From Pontederia crassipes (lineage: Eukaryota > Streptophyta > Magnoliopsida > Commelinales > Pontederiaceae): 64,000 bases of DNA. The stretch spans positions 6,944,001 through 7,008,000 of the forward strand of contig CM060188.1 in assembly GCA_030549335.1 (NCBI GenBank), written 5' to 3'. The notes beneath the pieces are model-generated. The model saw only the letters and a list, made by a program, of their open reading frames with translations. It was not told where the DNA came from and did not search any database. Every line of letters begins with the position of its first letter. Position 1 is the stretch's first letter. Below, piece by piece: positions 11,919-23,030 of the stretch. The position numbers and the translations under genes are program-made.

Positions 11919-13400
11919 TTAAACTTTGCTTGTCCTCAAACAACAATTAGGAACTTAGGGTCAACAAAAAAAAAATCTTCAGATTTTTCTGACCACATTA
12001 TAGATGACATTATATCTCCTTAGTCCTCAAACTTCTTTACTTGAACATTATTTACGCATTAACACCTTGTTAAACTCTTGACTTGGAACCACCGAAGCAT
12101 GTACTCTATGGATGTCAATTAAGATCGTCCTGCAGACTGAACTTTCACCTAACTACCTCTTAAGATCTTGCACTAATCCCCAACTTACATTAACACTCAA
12201 AGTTGATCTACACATGTAGAGGACAATTACCTGTCCTTGGGTTCAACTAACCCTCTTTCCATTTAGTCCATATTTGTCACTTCTTTTCTTTTGTAATTTG
12301 GGGAACTAAAATTAAAAAGAAGACTTCCACTAGGCACGAGTCTCGCTTTTCTTCCGAGAATACTTGGCTTGAGTGCTAGCAGTGCCATAAGTGGCATACT
12401 CATATTTTCCTCAAGTGAGGGGACAGAGGAGTAATTATTTATAGAGAAGAGAAGTTGCCCATGATTTTCCTCACCCTATTTTTTTATTATTATTTTTATA
12501 TGCTTGGACGAGACACTTGGGACCTTTATTAAATAAAGAATAAAAAACATTCCCCAACTTACTCGAGAAGAGAAGTACAATTATGAGGCATGTATTAAGT
12601 ACATAACTTATTATTTCTACAATGTAGCAGATCAAAATTGAGCATCATCTAAGTGGGTGCCAATGTAAGATCCCAAACGAAGTTATGTGCAAGGTCAAGC
12701 TGCATGTCACTCGCTTTGGTTCCAAGCTAAAGTCATTTATGTTTTTATGTTCTTCTTCAGGAATGTTCAAAATAAATCAGTCATACGGATTAGAGGATCA
12801 ACACTGTTATGCATAATGTTTCCTAATTCATACTTGGTGACATGCATTATTCTTTGGCGATATGAGAAAATGGAAATAAATATATATATGATAAGATACA
12901 TTAACTCATGCATATTCAAAACATGCCAACAACATGGATTAAAAGATAAGGAGCTTATACATGACAGTTGGTTTGACCTGACACATGCAAAAGTAAATAC
13001 TTAACGACACAACTAAACTCACTACTGACCAGTAGACACTCATAATAACACATCGACTCATGCTAACATTAGCTAACCTCCTTTTCCCCCAAACTTGAAA
13101 TAAACATTGTCCTCAATGTTTCTGACATGTCAAAACATAAAATTAGGATTGAGGTAAAGAAAGCTCACATGCCATGTGGTGGAGGTGGGAACGTCGACCA
13201 ATTACTATGCTCAATGTGTTAGTCATTAATCTTGTAAACCTTGATCCAATCGCCTCCTAGCATGTCGATATCCTACAATGAGCACACATGTGTTGATGAG
13301 CGACTATTTATTCCAAAAGCACAATTCAAAGAACAAAATGATAAGAGAAAAATCTTGGGTTGCCTCCCAAGAAGCGCCTCTATTTAACGTCGTTGGCCCG
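11919..13400 (-). other. Non-coding 3' region of the gag-protease element
   Basis: Lies between the protease-proximal ORF and the polypurine tract. No reverse transcriptase or integrase similarity is visible in any frame; plus-strand ORFs such as the one at 12687-13004 have no recognisable content. The region near 13350-13400 carries the conserved Athila-type sentence about gcgcttcttgggaggcaacc on the minus strand. Confidence 0.6.
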
Positions 13401-13413
13401 ACGCATTGAAGGG

Positions 13414-13635
13414 TCATCCATGTGATGGATCAGGTAGTGTTGGTAGTTTCCTCCTTTCAAATTCATCAACCAATAAGTGCGGCTTCAGTTTTTTGTCTGT
13501 CTTTAATAATCTCATAGCGTGATTAGGGTGAACTCCTAATGTGGCACTCAATTCATGCAATTCTTTACATCCGACTTTAATTGAGTTCAGCAATGGGTGT
13601 TCGAATGTGTTCTTCTGCGACATGTCTTGCAACAT
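13414..13635 (-). pseudogene. Short ORF after the protease in the gag-protease element
   Basis: 73 codons, no known domain. It contains HELSATLGVHPNHAMRLLK and ends in PTLPDPSHG just before the conserved 3' non-coding block. It probably represents the tail of a gag-pol reading frame left after loss of the RT-integrase part, but I cannot assign a function. A frame break separates it from the protease at 13690. Confidence 0.35.
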
Positions 13636-13689
13636 TTTTTGCTCCTTTTTATCATTGTAGTCTACAAAGAAAACTTGATTAGCAGGAGT

Positions 13690-14182
13690 TCAAAATTTGG
13701 GAAATTGTGAAAGGTCAAACTCCACTTTTTCTTCTCCAATGGTGAAGGTCAACTTTTCATTCTTGACATCAATGAGGGCACCAGCAGTGGCCAAAAATGG
13801 TCTTCCCAAGATTATGAGTATTTCTCCATCCTCCTCTATGTCCAAGACAATGAAGTCTACTGGTATAAAGAACTTATCCACCTTCAGCAGTACATTTTCT
13901 ACAACTCTCATTGGATAGGTAATTGAACGATCAGCCAATTGTAGTGAGATAGTAGTAGGCTTCAATTCGTTCAATCCTAATCTCTTGTAAATAGAAAGGG
14001 GCATATACACTTGCACCTAAATCACATAAAGCTTTGTCAATGTTCAGATGACCAATAGTACAAGGGATTGAGAAGCTACCCGGGGCCCTCAGCTTTGGTG
14101 GCAACTTTCTTTGTATCACTGCACTACACTCCTCTGTCAAAGAAATAGTTTCATATTCCTCAAGAGCCCTCTTCTTTGACAT
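13690..14182 (-). pseudogene. Retrotransposon aspartic protease (frameshifted)
   Basis: Two overlapping frames make up one protease. The upstream frame (14182-13931) has PPKLRAPGSFSIPCTIG and the active-site segment CDLGASV. The downstream frame (14016-13690) has MPLSIYKRLGL, the strand with FFIPVDFIVLDIEED, and the second conserved block ILGRPFLATAGALIDV. The shift falls about 13930-14016, just after the active site. This arrangement is typical of Athila-type gag-protease. The homologous block in the element at 24742-47925 (47456-47925) is similar. Confidence 0.8.
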
Positions 14183-14254
14183 AATCTCCCTAAAAAACTT
14201 TGCATATGTAGGAATCTGAGCAATGACATCTGCAAAAGGAATATTTATATGTAG

Positions 14255-15870
14255 TTATTTAAATAATTTTACAAACTTTTCAAATTGTTGATCCATCTTG
14301 GTCCTTTGGAGCCTTTGAGGGAATGGAATTGGTGGCACATATGATGGTGGAGGCTTGTAAGGAGGCTCTAGTGGCTCTGTAGCGTTGTCCTCCACAACTT
14401 GCTTTCCGTCTATAGTTTTCTTCAAAAGTGGCTCCAATGCTTTGCCACTTCTCAATTCCACTGCATTGCAATGCTCGCGAGGGTTCACCTGAGTTTTACT
14501 CGGAAGAATGCAATCTTCTCTGGAATTCATGGAGCTAGCTATTTGCCCCACTTGATACTCCAAGTTCTTATTCGATGTGATTAGTTGTTCCATCCCTTTC
14601 TCAATCTTTTCAAATCTGTCGTTTGTTGCATTCGCCAGTTTTTCAATTGCAAGCTCTCAAGATTGTTTCTTTTCCACCTGGGTTTGTGGGGGTGGTTGTT
14701 GATACTGGAATTGTTGCTGAAATAGTGGTTGGTATGGATCTTGATAATGTGGTCGAGGTGGAATGCCAGGAAGTGATGGGCTTGCTTGCTGAGATGGCCC
14801 GGTTTGATTTCCCCAAGAGAAATTGGGATGATTCCTCCATCCTAGATTATATGTAGTGGCATATGGATTGTTTCCCGTGTTTGTATTTGTCATGACATTG
14901 GCTTGTTCATAGTGCATGCAATTCAGGGTATTGTGAGGTCCTCCACAATTGTTACAAATAGGTTGTGATGTATTCATACTTGCCACCAACTGCACTAGAG
15001 AATCCACCTTAGCACTCAATTCTCGGTATCCTTCGTGGTCTCTAACAGATGTTGCTCTTGATGGTCCTTCTTCATCATAGTCTTTATCATTCATAGACTG
15101 ATCCAACAAATTACAAGCTTGTGAGTAAGGAAGGTTCATGATGGAACCACCTGCCGTTGCTGAATCAATGTTAAATTTTAAACTGGGAGAGAGGCCATTG
15201 TGGAAGGTCTCTATCAAGAGCCAAGAAGGTACTGCATGATGTGGGCATACCTCTGTAATTTCTTGAATCTCTTCCATGCATTGCCTAGAGATTCGTTTTC
15301 TTTTTGCTTGAAACAAGTGTTTTCATTCCTTAGTTTGATGAATTTTCCTAGAGGAAAGAATCTCTTCATAAAAGCTTGAAATAGCTCATCCCATGTGTTG
15401 AAGGCTCTAGGAGGTTGAGAGTCCAACCAGTATTGTGCTTCATCCCTGAGAGAGAATGGAAAAAGTTTCATCTTGATTGCATCTTCTTCAATTCCATTCA
15501 TCTTAATGGTGGCACACATTTGAAGGAAGCGGTTGATGTGTGATAGAGGGTCTTCATTGCGTTTTCCTCTAAACTGATTCAATTGCACCATTTGAATGAG
15601 CCTAGACTTCAGTTCAAAATTATTTGCAGCATCCTAGGGCCCACAATACTCGGGGTGGTGCCTCTATAAGACCTTCTGACTAGATCCCTCATCGAAGGTT
15701 CAACTTCCTCTATCTGTTGTTGTTATTGTTGACCTTCTTTCATGTTCAGTATTCTATTCTGATTGTTGGCCATTTGTTGTTTTCTTCTTGCTCTTCGATT
15801 TGCTCGGCACTGTCTTTTAATTTCAGGAATATATGGTTCAAGTGCCCTATTTCTACGGTGCATACACAAA
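14255..15870 (-). pseudogene. Athila-type gag, broken by frameshifts and stops
   Basis: The N-terminal segment (RNRALEPYIPEIKRQ) is read from about 15870. There are a stop near 15723 and a frame change near 15640. The core retrotransposon gag domain follows at 15591-15214 (FRGKRNEDPLSHINRFLQM, LFPFSLRDEAQYWLDS, FPLGKFIKLRNE). Another frameshift in the overlap 15214-15316 leads to CPHHAVPSWLLIETFHNGL, a zinc-knuckle-like CNNCGGPHNTLNC and a Pro/Gln-rich stretch, ending at 14657. A further frame, 14593-14255, has ELRSGKALEP and PFPQRLQ, usual at the gag-protease junction. It is not translatable as one protein. Confidence 0.82.
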
Positions 15871-15931
15871 ATGAAAAGAATTGTTTTGTATAGAATAACA
15901 AATAAAATCAAAATTCTAATATTGACGCTCT

Positions 15932-15949
15932 TCCCCGGCAACGGCGCCA
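15932..15949 (-). other. Primer-binding site, tRNA-Asp
   Basis: On the minus strand TGGCGCCGTTGCCGGGGA is complementary to the 3' end of plant tRNA-Asp including CCA. It sits a few bases inside the right LTR, so the element reads right to left. Confidence 0.9.
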
Positions 15950-15955
15950 AAAACT

Positions 15956-17255
15956 TAACAAATCACCCGCAAGTATACGGAGTCAATGTCGTAGTATATA
16001 AAATATCATCCCACAGGAAAGAGTTCAAGTATTAGAATTATATGATTATAATTGATATCTAAACTGTTAGAAAGAGGTGAAATAGTAACAAAATCTAAAT
16101 AAAAATGAAATGCCGAAATAAGTGTAGAAAATGACGAGAATTGATTATGAGAAATAAATGAGAATGAAAGTTCTCGGGTTTTGAATCCACATAGGGTATT
16201 GATCATAGGGAATTTAGAGATAATAAAAAATCATTAGTGTCCTACTCAATCTTCAAAAGTCATGCATCTCCTTTTCAGGCAAACACAATTCTAATTAAAA
16301 TAATAAACGCCTACTTTCGTGGTCATTTAGATTATTTTAATTGCATTATAAGTCAAGATTCTTAAGTAAAATGATTATCCTTATTTCTAAGAAACAATAT
16401 ATTTCATGTCATTCATTTGAACTAATTTTGATGAAATACTTTCGTAATCAGGAAAATCTTCGGTCGCTTAATTAGGTGGCCAATCTAATATAAGCATTAC
16501 ATGAAGCACATGAAAGACAAAGAACATATCAGATCCAATAAAAATATTCCCTAAAGATCAACCCTAGATTTCATCAAACCCGAGAAAAGAAGTTTAGCCA
16601 TGCATAGAGAAAGAAATCATCATTGAAACGTAAGAGTTCATGAAAAGAAAATGATATTTAGTCTAAGAAAAGTACAGAAGTGCAGAGAAAGAAATACGTT
16701 CATCCCAGCCGTCTTGATTATCTTAAAAACAAAGTTTGGACCCCTATTTTTGTCTACACAAATCCCTTTTATAGCCCCCTCAAATTAGGGTTACAAGAAG
16801 GCTCAAAATACTTCAAAAATCAGCCCAATACGGTCGAAGTCGATAAGATACGGCCCGGTCAAATGGCTACGGTCTGGTCGTAATTTCCTCAAGATGATAT
16901 GGTTCAAGTCGCTTCAATACGGGCGCCACACCTCCAATACGGGAAGGCCGTAGTGTAATATGGCCTGAATTTGTTTGATACGGTCTGTTCTCCTTCAATA
17001 CGGTCGGACCGTAATTTCTGGTGCGAGTGAAATATGGCCTGGAGACGTCCAATACGGTTGACACGCTGATAATACGGTCTGGCCGTATTGTACTCATTTC
17101 CTGGTATTTCTGCGCCTTTTCGTCGATATCCGGAAGTTCCTAAAATATGTAAAGAAATAGTGTAGACTCCGAATATATAGTCCAATAATCAGAAATATAA
17201 CTTTAATAAGTTGATAATTATACCACTATTAATGCATCATAAATACTCAGTTACA
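15956..17255 (-). repeat. 5' LTR of the gag-protease element
   Basis: Direct repeat of 10589-11906 with multiple substitutions and indels. On the minus strand it begins TGTAACTGAG at 17255. The inner edge is approximate. The AATACGG motif array recurs at about 16820-17095. Confidence 0.82.
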
Positions 17256-17328
17256 AAAATATATCATTTATTTCATATGTTATTTGTTATCATATTATTG
17301 GTTATATTTTTTTTTTCTTTCATAGTAG

Positions 17329-17362
<34 letters not shown>

Positions 17363-17924
17363 AGATGCATAGTATCATAATAATATATTTTAAAAATTGA
17401 TGATACATATATTAATCAATAATGGATATTATCATTAGGGTATGAAATGCATGTCATTGACTTGAACTTCTGATGATAACATATAAATTATATATAAGTA
17501 TTTTATATCATGCACATATTTATATTTGTGAATTTACACGTATACTTTGTCGTAAAAAAGGGCATCGAGTATGCAAATGTAAAATAAATTTAATATTTTT
17601 ATTATATGAGTGAAATTATATATATGTATTTTTTTCTTATAATATTTAATATTTTTTATCACGCACATATTTATATTTATAGATTCGCACACATTCTTTG
17701 CCTTCAAAAAAGTTGTGGGGTATGCAAATGAAATAGAAAATCCTCTATTTATAGTTACAAATATATAATTTAAAGTATAAATAATAAAATCATATATTTT
17801 CTAATAACCAACTTTTTAATATCCATGATTATATATTTATAATATTATCATTTATACTTTTAATTTATGAAAACTTGACACATGGCAAGCTCGGCTTTTA
17901 TATATGTAGCCCAACGATTAAACA
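17256..17924. repeat. AT-rich region with two diverged tandem copies and a CATA microsatellite
   Basis: A (CATA)n run lies at about 17330-17361. The segments near 17500-17600 and 17640-17760 are diverged copies of one unit (CACATATTTATATTT, then TTTGYC and a GGTATGCAAATG stretch). No coding region is seen. Confidence 0.5.
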
Positions 17925-18078
17925 TTGAGAAATTAAGACTCAATCGTACATACGCGGTCACATATAAATCCATTGTTTTTTGGTAGTAAAAAAGACGGGA
18001 AGCATATTAATTGCCACGGATGCCATACAATCGAAAGACTAAAATATACAATTTAATACATCAAACTATCCAACTTAT
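17925..18078. repeat. Copy of the P450 3'-flanking sequence
   Basis: Matches 55900-56080 and 58960-59040: CGGTCACATATAAATCCATTG, a GGTAGTAAAAAAGACG stretch, ATTAATTGCCA, and CTATCCAACTTAT. It resumes after the Mutator-like element at about 20343-20377 (AACTTATCAAGT). It implies that a P450-like copy, now lost, was once near here, or that the flank itself moved. Confidence 0.6.
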
Positions 18079-18218
18079 GGTGCTCTTAATGTCACTCCTC
18101 CAAATCACTCCACATTTTCCATTTTATCCTGATTTTATTTTAATTAATTTTCCTCACCTCTTGAGCGGTATCCCAGCCTTTTTAATTAATGAATATTCTA
18201 ACGTCTTTCCCTTCATCT

Positions 18219-19456
18219 CACTACAAGAAAGATGAGAATTACAGACGGTTTTGACCGTTTATAATTTCCCAAAAATCGTCGAAAATGACGATTTTCGATG
18301 ATTTTTTCGACGAAATCATTTCGTCCGAAAAATGGTCGTCGCAAATCAATTTTCGATGGTTCGGAAAAAACATCGGAAGTTCCGACGGAAGTCCGGCGGT
18401 CATGACCGTCGAAACTTTTGGCGGTTCTCACTTTCGACGGTCACGAACAATCGTAGAAACTTTCGTCGATCAAAACCGTCACAAAGAATTTTTATAATAT
18501 AAAAAAAATTAGCCGGCCGCTGGAGGCCGATCCGGCGGCCAGCGACCAGATTCAGCAGGCCAGCGGCTGGGATCCGACCTCTCGAAGCTAGATTCCGACC
18601 GCCAGCGCAGCTGGATCTGGCTGCTAGGCTGCGGTTGGATTCGGCCACCCGCGGCCAGATCCGGACGACGGCCGCCAGGCGACCGATCCGACCACGCGCG
18701 ACTAGATCCGTCGCCTAGCGGCCGATCCACGGAGAGAGAGAGAGGGAGGGTCGCCGGAGAAAGAGAGAGAGAGGGAGGGAGGGTCGCCGGCGAGTCATCG
18801 TCAGGAGGTTGTCGTGCGGGCGGAGAGAGTCGTGGAAAGAGATGAGAGAGGTGAGAGATAGAGATATGAGAGAGGGAGAGAGATTTGAGAGATGAGAGAT
18901 ATATATCCGTGGAGAGGGAGAGAGAGATATGAGAGAGATGAGAGATGAAAGTGGGAAAATGAAAAAAAAAGTGCGGGAGACTTTTTTAATAATTACCGAC
19001 GTTCGGGACCGTCGGAAGCATTTACAGATGGTTCGGACCGTCGAAATTTCCGACGGTCCCGAACGTCGGTAAATTTTTGACCATCCTAAACCTGTCGATA
19101 AATATAATGTAAATATATGTACATAATATAATATTTAATTTTAAGTTACCGACGGTTTGGATTGTCTGAAATTTCGACGGTCTGAACGGTCGATAATTAT
19201 ATTAATAAAATACTACTTATATTATATTATTTTCAAGTTATCGACGGTTTGGACCGTCGAAAGTTTCGACGTTTATAAATGTCAGAAAATAAAATAATAA
19301 TATTATAGATATTTTAATTTATTATTTTAGTTTCCAATGATTTTAACCGTCAAAAGTTCAGTCGGAAACGTATCTGTCGCAAAATCCGTTGCAAATTGCG
19401 AAGGATTTTCATCCGTCGCAAACTGCCCGTCGAAAAATCTTAATTTTCTTGTAGTG
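18219..19456. mobile_element. Non-autonomous CACTA (En/Spm) element, 1238 bp
   Basis: Starts CACTACAAGAAA and ends TTCTTGTAGTG, with a TCT target-site duplication on both sides (18216-18218, 19457-19459). Both subterminal regions hold many inverted copies of GACGGT/ACCGTC motifs, which in this superfamily are bound by the element-encoded TnpA-type protein. The middle is a GC-rich block (18508-18730) followed by a GA-rich block (18733-18960). There is no transposase. Confidence 0.93.
18508..18960 (-). promoter_or_regulatory. GC-rich array plus GA-rich tract (Spm control-region-like)
   Basis: GC-rich repeats of the GGCCGATCCGGCGGCC kind (18508-18730) are followed by GAGAGAGAG tracts with an ATATATAT segment at about 18898-18906. 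Read on the minus strand the order is TATA-like, CT-rich, GC-rich, the same as in three other elements of this window. In maize Spm a GC-rich first-exon region serves as a methylation-controlled regulatory region; the equivalence here is inference. Confidence 0.4.
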
Positions 19457-21859
19457 TCTACTCTCTCTCTCTTTCCATATTTTAGTGCTTTTATTTTTTA
19501 TATAAAAATATAATACTTATTATAGTATGAGATGTAAACACACATAAATTTAATTAATATGAGAAACTATAATTGCATCAAATATGTAAAGTGTTAGAAA
19601 AAATAAAATAAAATGGACAGAAAATAAAAATAAAGTATATAGACAAAATTATAAAATAAGTTTCTATATTTTGATTATTCAATAAGTATTTGTGCCTTTT
19701 TTCAAAATTTTCAGAACTTTTTTATCTTATAATTTCCAAAACTAGTTTATATATTTGTTACAATATTATATTAAATTAATATGTGCTCATTTTATATTAC
19801 ACAATATTATTATATTTAAGAAATTGGGTGGAGACAAAAAAAAGAAAGAAAATACAAAAAGGGTAATATATTGAATTATGTAATATTGAATATACAATTA
19901 GTTTCAAAAGATATAAATTAGCTCAGATAAAATAAAAAAAAGACACGCTTATAAATTAGAATATGCAATTGTTTCATGAAGAAAATTTTTCACATTCTTT
20001 TTTTTATTTCGACTATAGCAATTTATTTCCATTTTGACTAGTTTCAATTCATATATTTTCTAATTACTTATATATTAATGCAATTGTAATTTTTAGTATG
20101 AATTGAATTTATATGTATGTCTCATATCATATAATATATAATATTAGTATTATTTATTATAATAAAAATTTGGGAGAGACTAGAGAAAGGAAAAGTAGTT
20201 AGAAGATTAATTAAGAAATATTGGATGGAAAGTGGGAACATAAATGAAAGGGACACATATAAAGATAAGAGAATATCAATTAAAGTAAAATGAGGATAAA
20301 ATAAGAGTGATTGAGGAGTGACATTAAAGACACCCAACTTATACTTAACATATATAACTTATCAAGTTTACTACATATGTAGCATCCCGAAATTCGACTC
20401 CGTCACATGGCGTAGATCTCCTCTCGTGCGCTACTTCTTTTTCTTTCTTTTCCTTCTTCTTTTCTTTTCTTTTCTTTCGATCTTTCTTTGACTCTTTTGT
20501 TGACTCATGGTCAAGAAAAATGACACGTAAATGGAAGACTTATCAATATAAAATAATACAATAATAAAGAAAAATACAGAAGCAAAGGAGATAAATTACG
20601 TCAAACTGTCTTGGTATGAAGCATAGTGCGAAAGCAAAAAGATAATGTCTCATGGTCTCATATGAAGTAGCAAAGTTAAAAGTATGTGTACTAAACATAA
20701 AAACACCTGTGGTCAAGTATGACTATGACCTGATATGACCCATTCAAATAGATATACCATCTAACATAATGGATAAACATACGACTCATACTAAACTCGA
20801 CCGTAACCATATGCACATGCCACCCAAAGCATAGTCTCCACGCACACACCAACATGTCACGAGTCATCCTCATGTACCTATGGGGATCACACAGAGGAGC
20901 AAGCTTAATCGTTAACATAAAGCTAAATGTGAGTTCGTATAAATCATATATCAGTTGTGTCAGAATAAGCATGAAGAGATCATATAATCAAATGCAAGAG
21001 TGAGATCATAATAGAGGAACATAAAGTAGAGAGTGATCATAACATAATTCATGTCTTTTCATTTCTTTTCTTTCATTCTTTCATTCATTCTTTCTTTCTT
21101 TCATTCTTTCGTTTATTCTTTCTTTGGAAGAGCTCTTCATTTTTATAGGGAACATCGTTGTCGGCACACAAGGTGCAACTATCAAGACCATCATGAACCA
21201 GTGGATGATTAGTGACACAGCTAGTCCCGTCGGGCTAGGATGATCTCATGCAAGGAGGAAACATCCGTAAAGGGAGAGACTCTCATTTAGATATGACAAA
21301 TGACAACTCGTGAGGAAGTATTTCGCTCAAGGCCGGCATAACTTTCCCCTCATCATAGTGGACCTCTCTTTCGATCGGATGATCGATCAAAGCTGTAGGG
21401 AGCAGAGCTTTGAGTTATCGTAAACCTCTCTTTCAATACGAAGATTGATCAAGGCCATATGGAGTAAAGCTTTGAATCATCTATAAGTTCTTTTCTTTCG
21501 ATAATAAATCAAATGGACATAGGCTTAACAAATCAAAGGATTCGATTAGGATCGAATTCCTTCTGTCCACGTACCGAACATTTGGAACACTACTAGAAAG
21601 TCGAAATCGATCCGTCGGAACAATCGACGGTCAGAACCGTTGAAAAAAAAGTTTTCGACGGTTGCAACCGCCGGAAAAGACCGGCGGTTCCAACTATCTG
21701 AAAGTTTCCAATGGTTGCAACCGTCAGAAAACGCCGGCGGTTCGAACCGTCGAAAGTTTTCTACGGCCGCAACTGTCGAAACTTTCGACGGCCATCGCAA
21801 TCGTCAATCTTTCGGCGGTCGCAACCGTCATAAAGAATTTTTTAAATATAAAAAAAATT

Positions 21860-22175
21860 AGCAGCCGGATCGGGTCGCGGCCAGCTCCGGCCGCTGGCGG
21901 TCGGATCCGACTGCTGGGGGTCGGATCCGACCCCCGAGCGGCCGGATCAGCCGCCAGGCAGTCGGCCGGCCGCCGGGGGCCGAATCCGGCCCCCCAGCGG
22001 CCTCCGGCCGGAAAGAGAGAGACGTCGGCGTCCGGTGCGGTGCGGGAGAGGGTCGCCGGCGTCCGGTGCGAAAGATCTTCCGGTGCGGGCCGGGAGAAGG
22101 AGAGGGGAGAGTGAGAGAGAGAGGAGAGGAGGGAGAGTGAGAGAGAGAGGAGGGAGAGAGGAATTATATATAAGG
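21860..22175 (-). promoter_or_regulatory. GC-rich array, GA-rich tract and TATA motif in the CACTA element
   Basis: Repeats of GGTCGGATCCGAC and GCGGCCGGATC (21865-22020) are followed by GAGAGAGAGGAGAGG (22080-22160) and TTATATATAA (22164-22173). On the minus strand this reads TATA, CT-rich, GC-rich, as in the large CACTA element, where such a block lies between the TATA box and the transposase. Confidence 0.45.
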
Positions 22176-22469
22176 GGAATGAGAAAGCGAGAAAAGGAAA
22201 GAAAACAAGCGAGATAACAAAATTTTAATTACCAACGGTTTCGGCCGTCGAAAACGTAAATATTAATTATTTTTAAAGTTACCGACGATTGTGACTGTCG
22301 AAAATATATTTAGTTATATATATTATTTATTTTTTATTTTACCGACGGTTTGAACCATCGGTAATCATTACCGACGGTCGAAACCGTCGGTAATTGCGAT
22401 GGTTTGGGCCGTCGCTAGTTATATTAATAAAATACTCATATATGATATTATTATACATTTACCGACGGT

Positions 22470-23030
22470 TACGACCGTTGGAAATTGCGACGGATTTTGC
22501 GACGGATGGTATCCGTCGAAAATATCGACATTCCTAACCGTCGAAAAATTAAATAATAATATAACAAATTATATAATTTATTATTTTCCTTTCTGACGGT
22601 CGTAACCATCAGAAAATCCATCGCAAATTGCGACGGATGAGTATCCGTCGGAAATATCGATGTTCCTAACCATCGAAAAATAAAATAATAATATAACAAA
22701 TTATATAATTTATTATTTTCATTTCCGACGGTCGTAACCATCGGAAAATCTGTCGCAAATTGCGATGGATGGTATCCGTCGGAAATGTCGACGTTCCTAA
22801 CCGCCTAAAAATAAAATAATAATATAACAAATTATATAATTTATTATTTTACTTTCCGACGGTCGTAGCCGTCGAAAAATCCGTCGCAAATTGCGACGGA
22901 TGGGTATCCGTCGAAAATATCGACGTTCCTAACCGTCGAAAAATAAAATAATAATATAATAAATTATATAATTTATTATTTTTATTTCCGACGGTCGTAA
23001 CCGTCGAAAAATTCGTCGCAAAATCCGTCG
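22470..23030. repeat. Four tandem copies of a ~131-bp unit inside the CACTA element
   Basis: The phrase GACGGATGGTATCCGTCG or close variants recurs at about 22500, 22632, 22764 and 22895. Each copy also has TCGACGTTCCTAACCGTCG, an AATAATATAACAAATTATA stretch and CCGACGGTCGTAACC. It is a subterminal repeat array with very regular spacing. Confidence 0.85.

Larger units (their letters stand above)
10589..17255 (-). mobile_element. Athila-like LTR element with gag and protease only (no RT or integrase)
   Basis: Minus-strand element with direct LTRs at 10589-11906 and about 15956-17255. It has a tRNA-Asp primer-binding site next to the right LTR and a polypurine tract next to the left LTR. The internal region is only about 4 kb and encodes broken gag and protease segments. 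The protease is followed by a typical Athila-type 3' region (GGGAGGCAACCCA complement near 13355) with no reverse transcriptase, RNase H or integrase between. It would need enzymes from a full-length relative. LTRs differ at many sites and by several indels, so it is clearly older than the Tekay element. I could not find a clean target-site duplication. Confidence 0.88.
18079..20333. mobile_element. Mutator-like miniature element with long AT-rich terminal inverted repeats
   Basis: The left end (GGTGCTCTTAATGTCACTCC) is the inverted copy of the right end (GTGTCTTTAATGTCACTCC on the minus strand). Similarity continues inward for about 75 bp at least (ATTTTATCCT..ATTTTA). The flanks are CCAACTTAT on both sides (18070-18078 and 20334-20342), an 8-9 bp target-site duplication that suits Mutator-like elements. 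The related sequence near 56068 has CCAACTTATCAAG without insertion, a paralogous empty site. No transposase is present. A CACTA element is inserted at 18219. Confidence 0.75.

Noticed and set aside
15932-15949. tRNA-Asp gene fragment
   Set aside because: Only the 3'-end complement is present, at the primer-binding position next to an LTR; there is no tRNA body.
20691-20972. ORF shared (in part) with 50295-50600 as a conserved protein
   Set aside because: The similarity is DNA homology between two LTRs of one family; frames have no domain and sit on opposite strands of the window.
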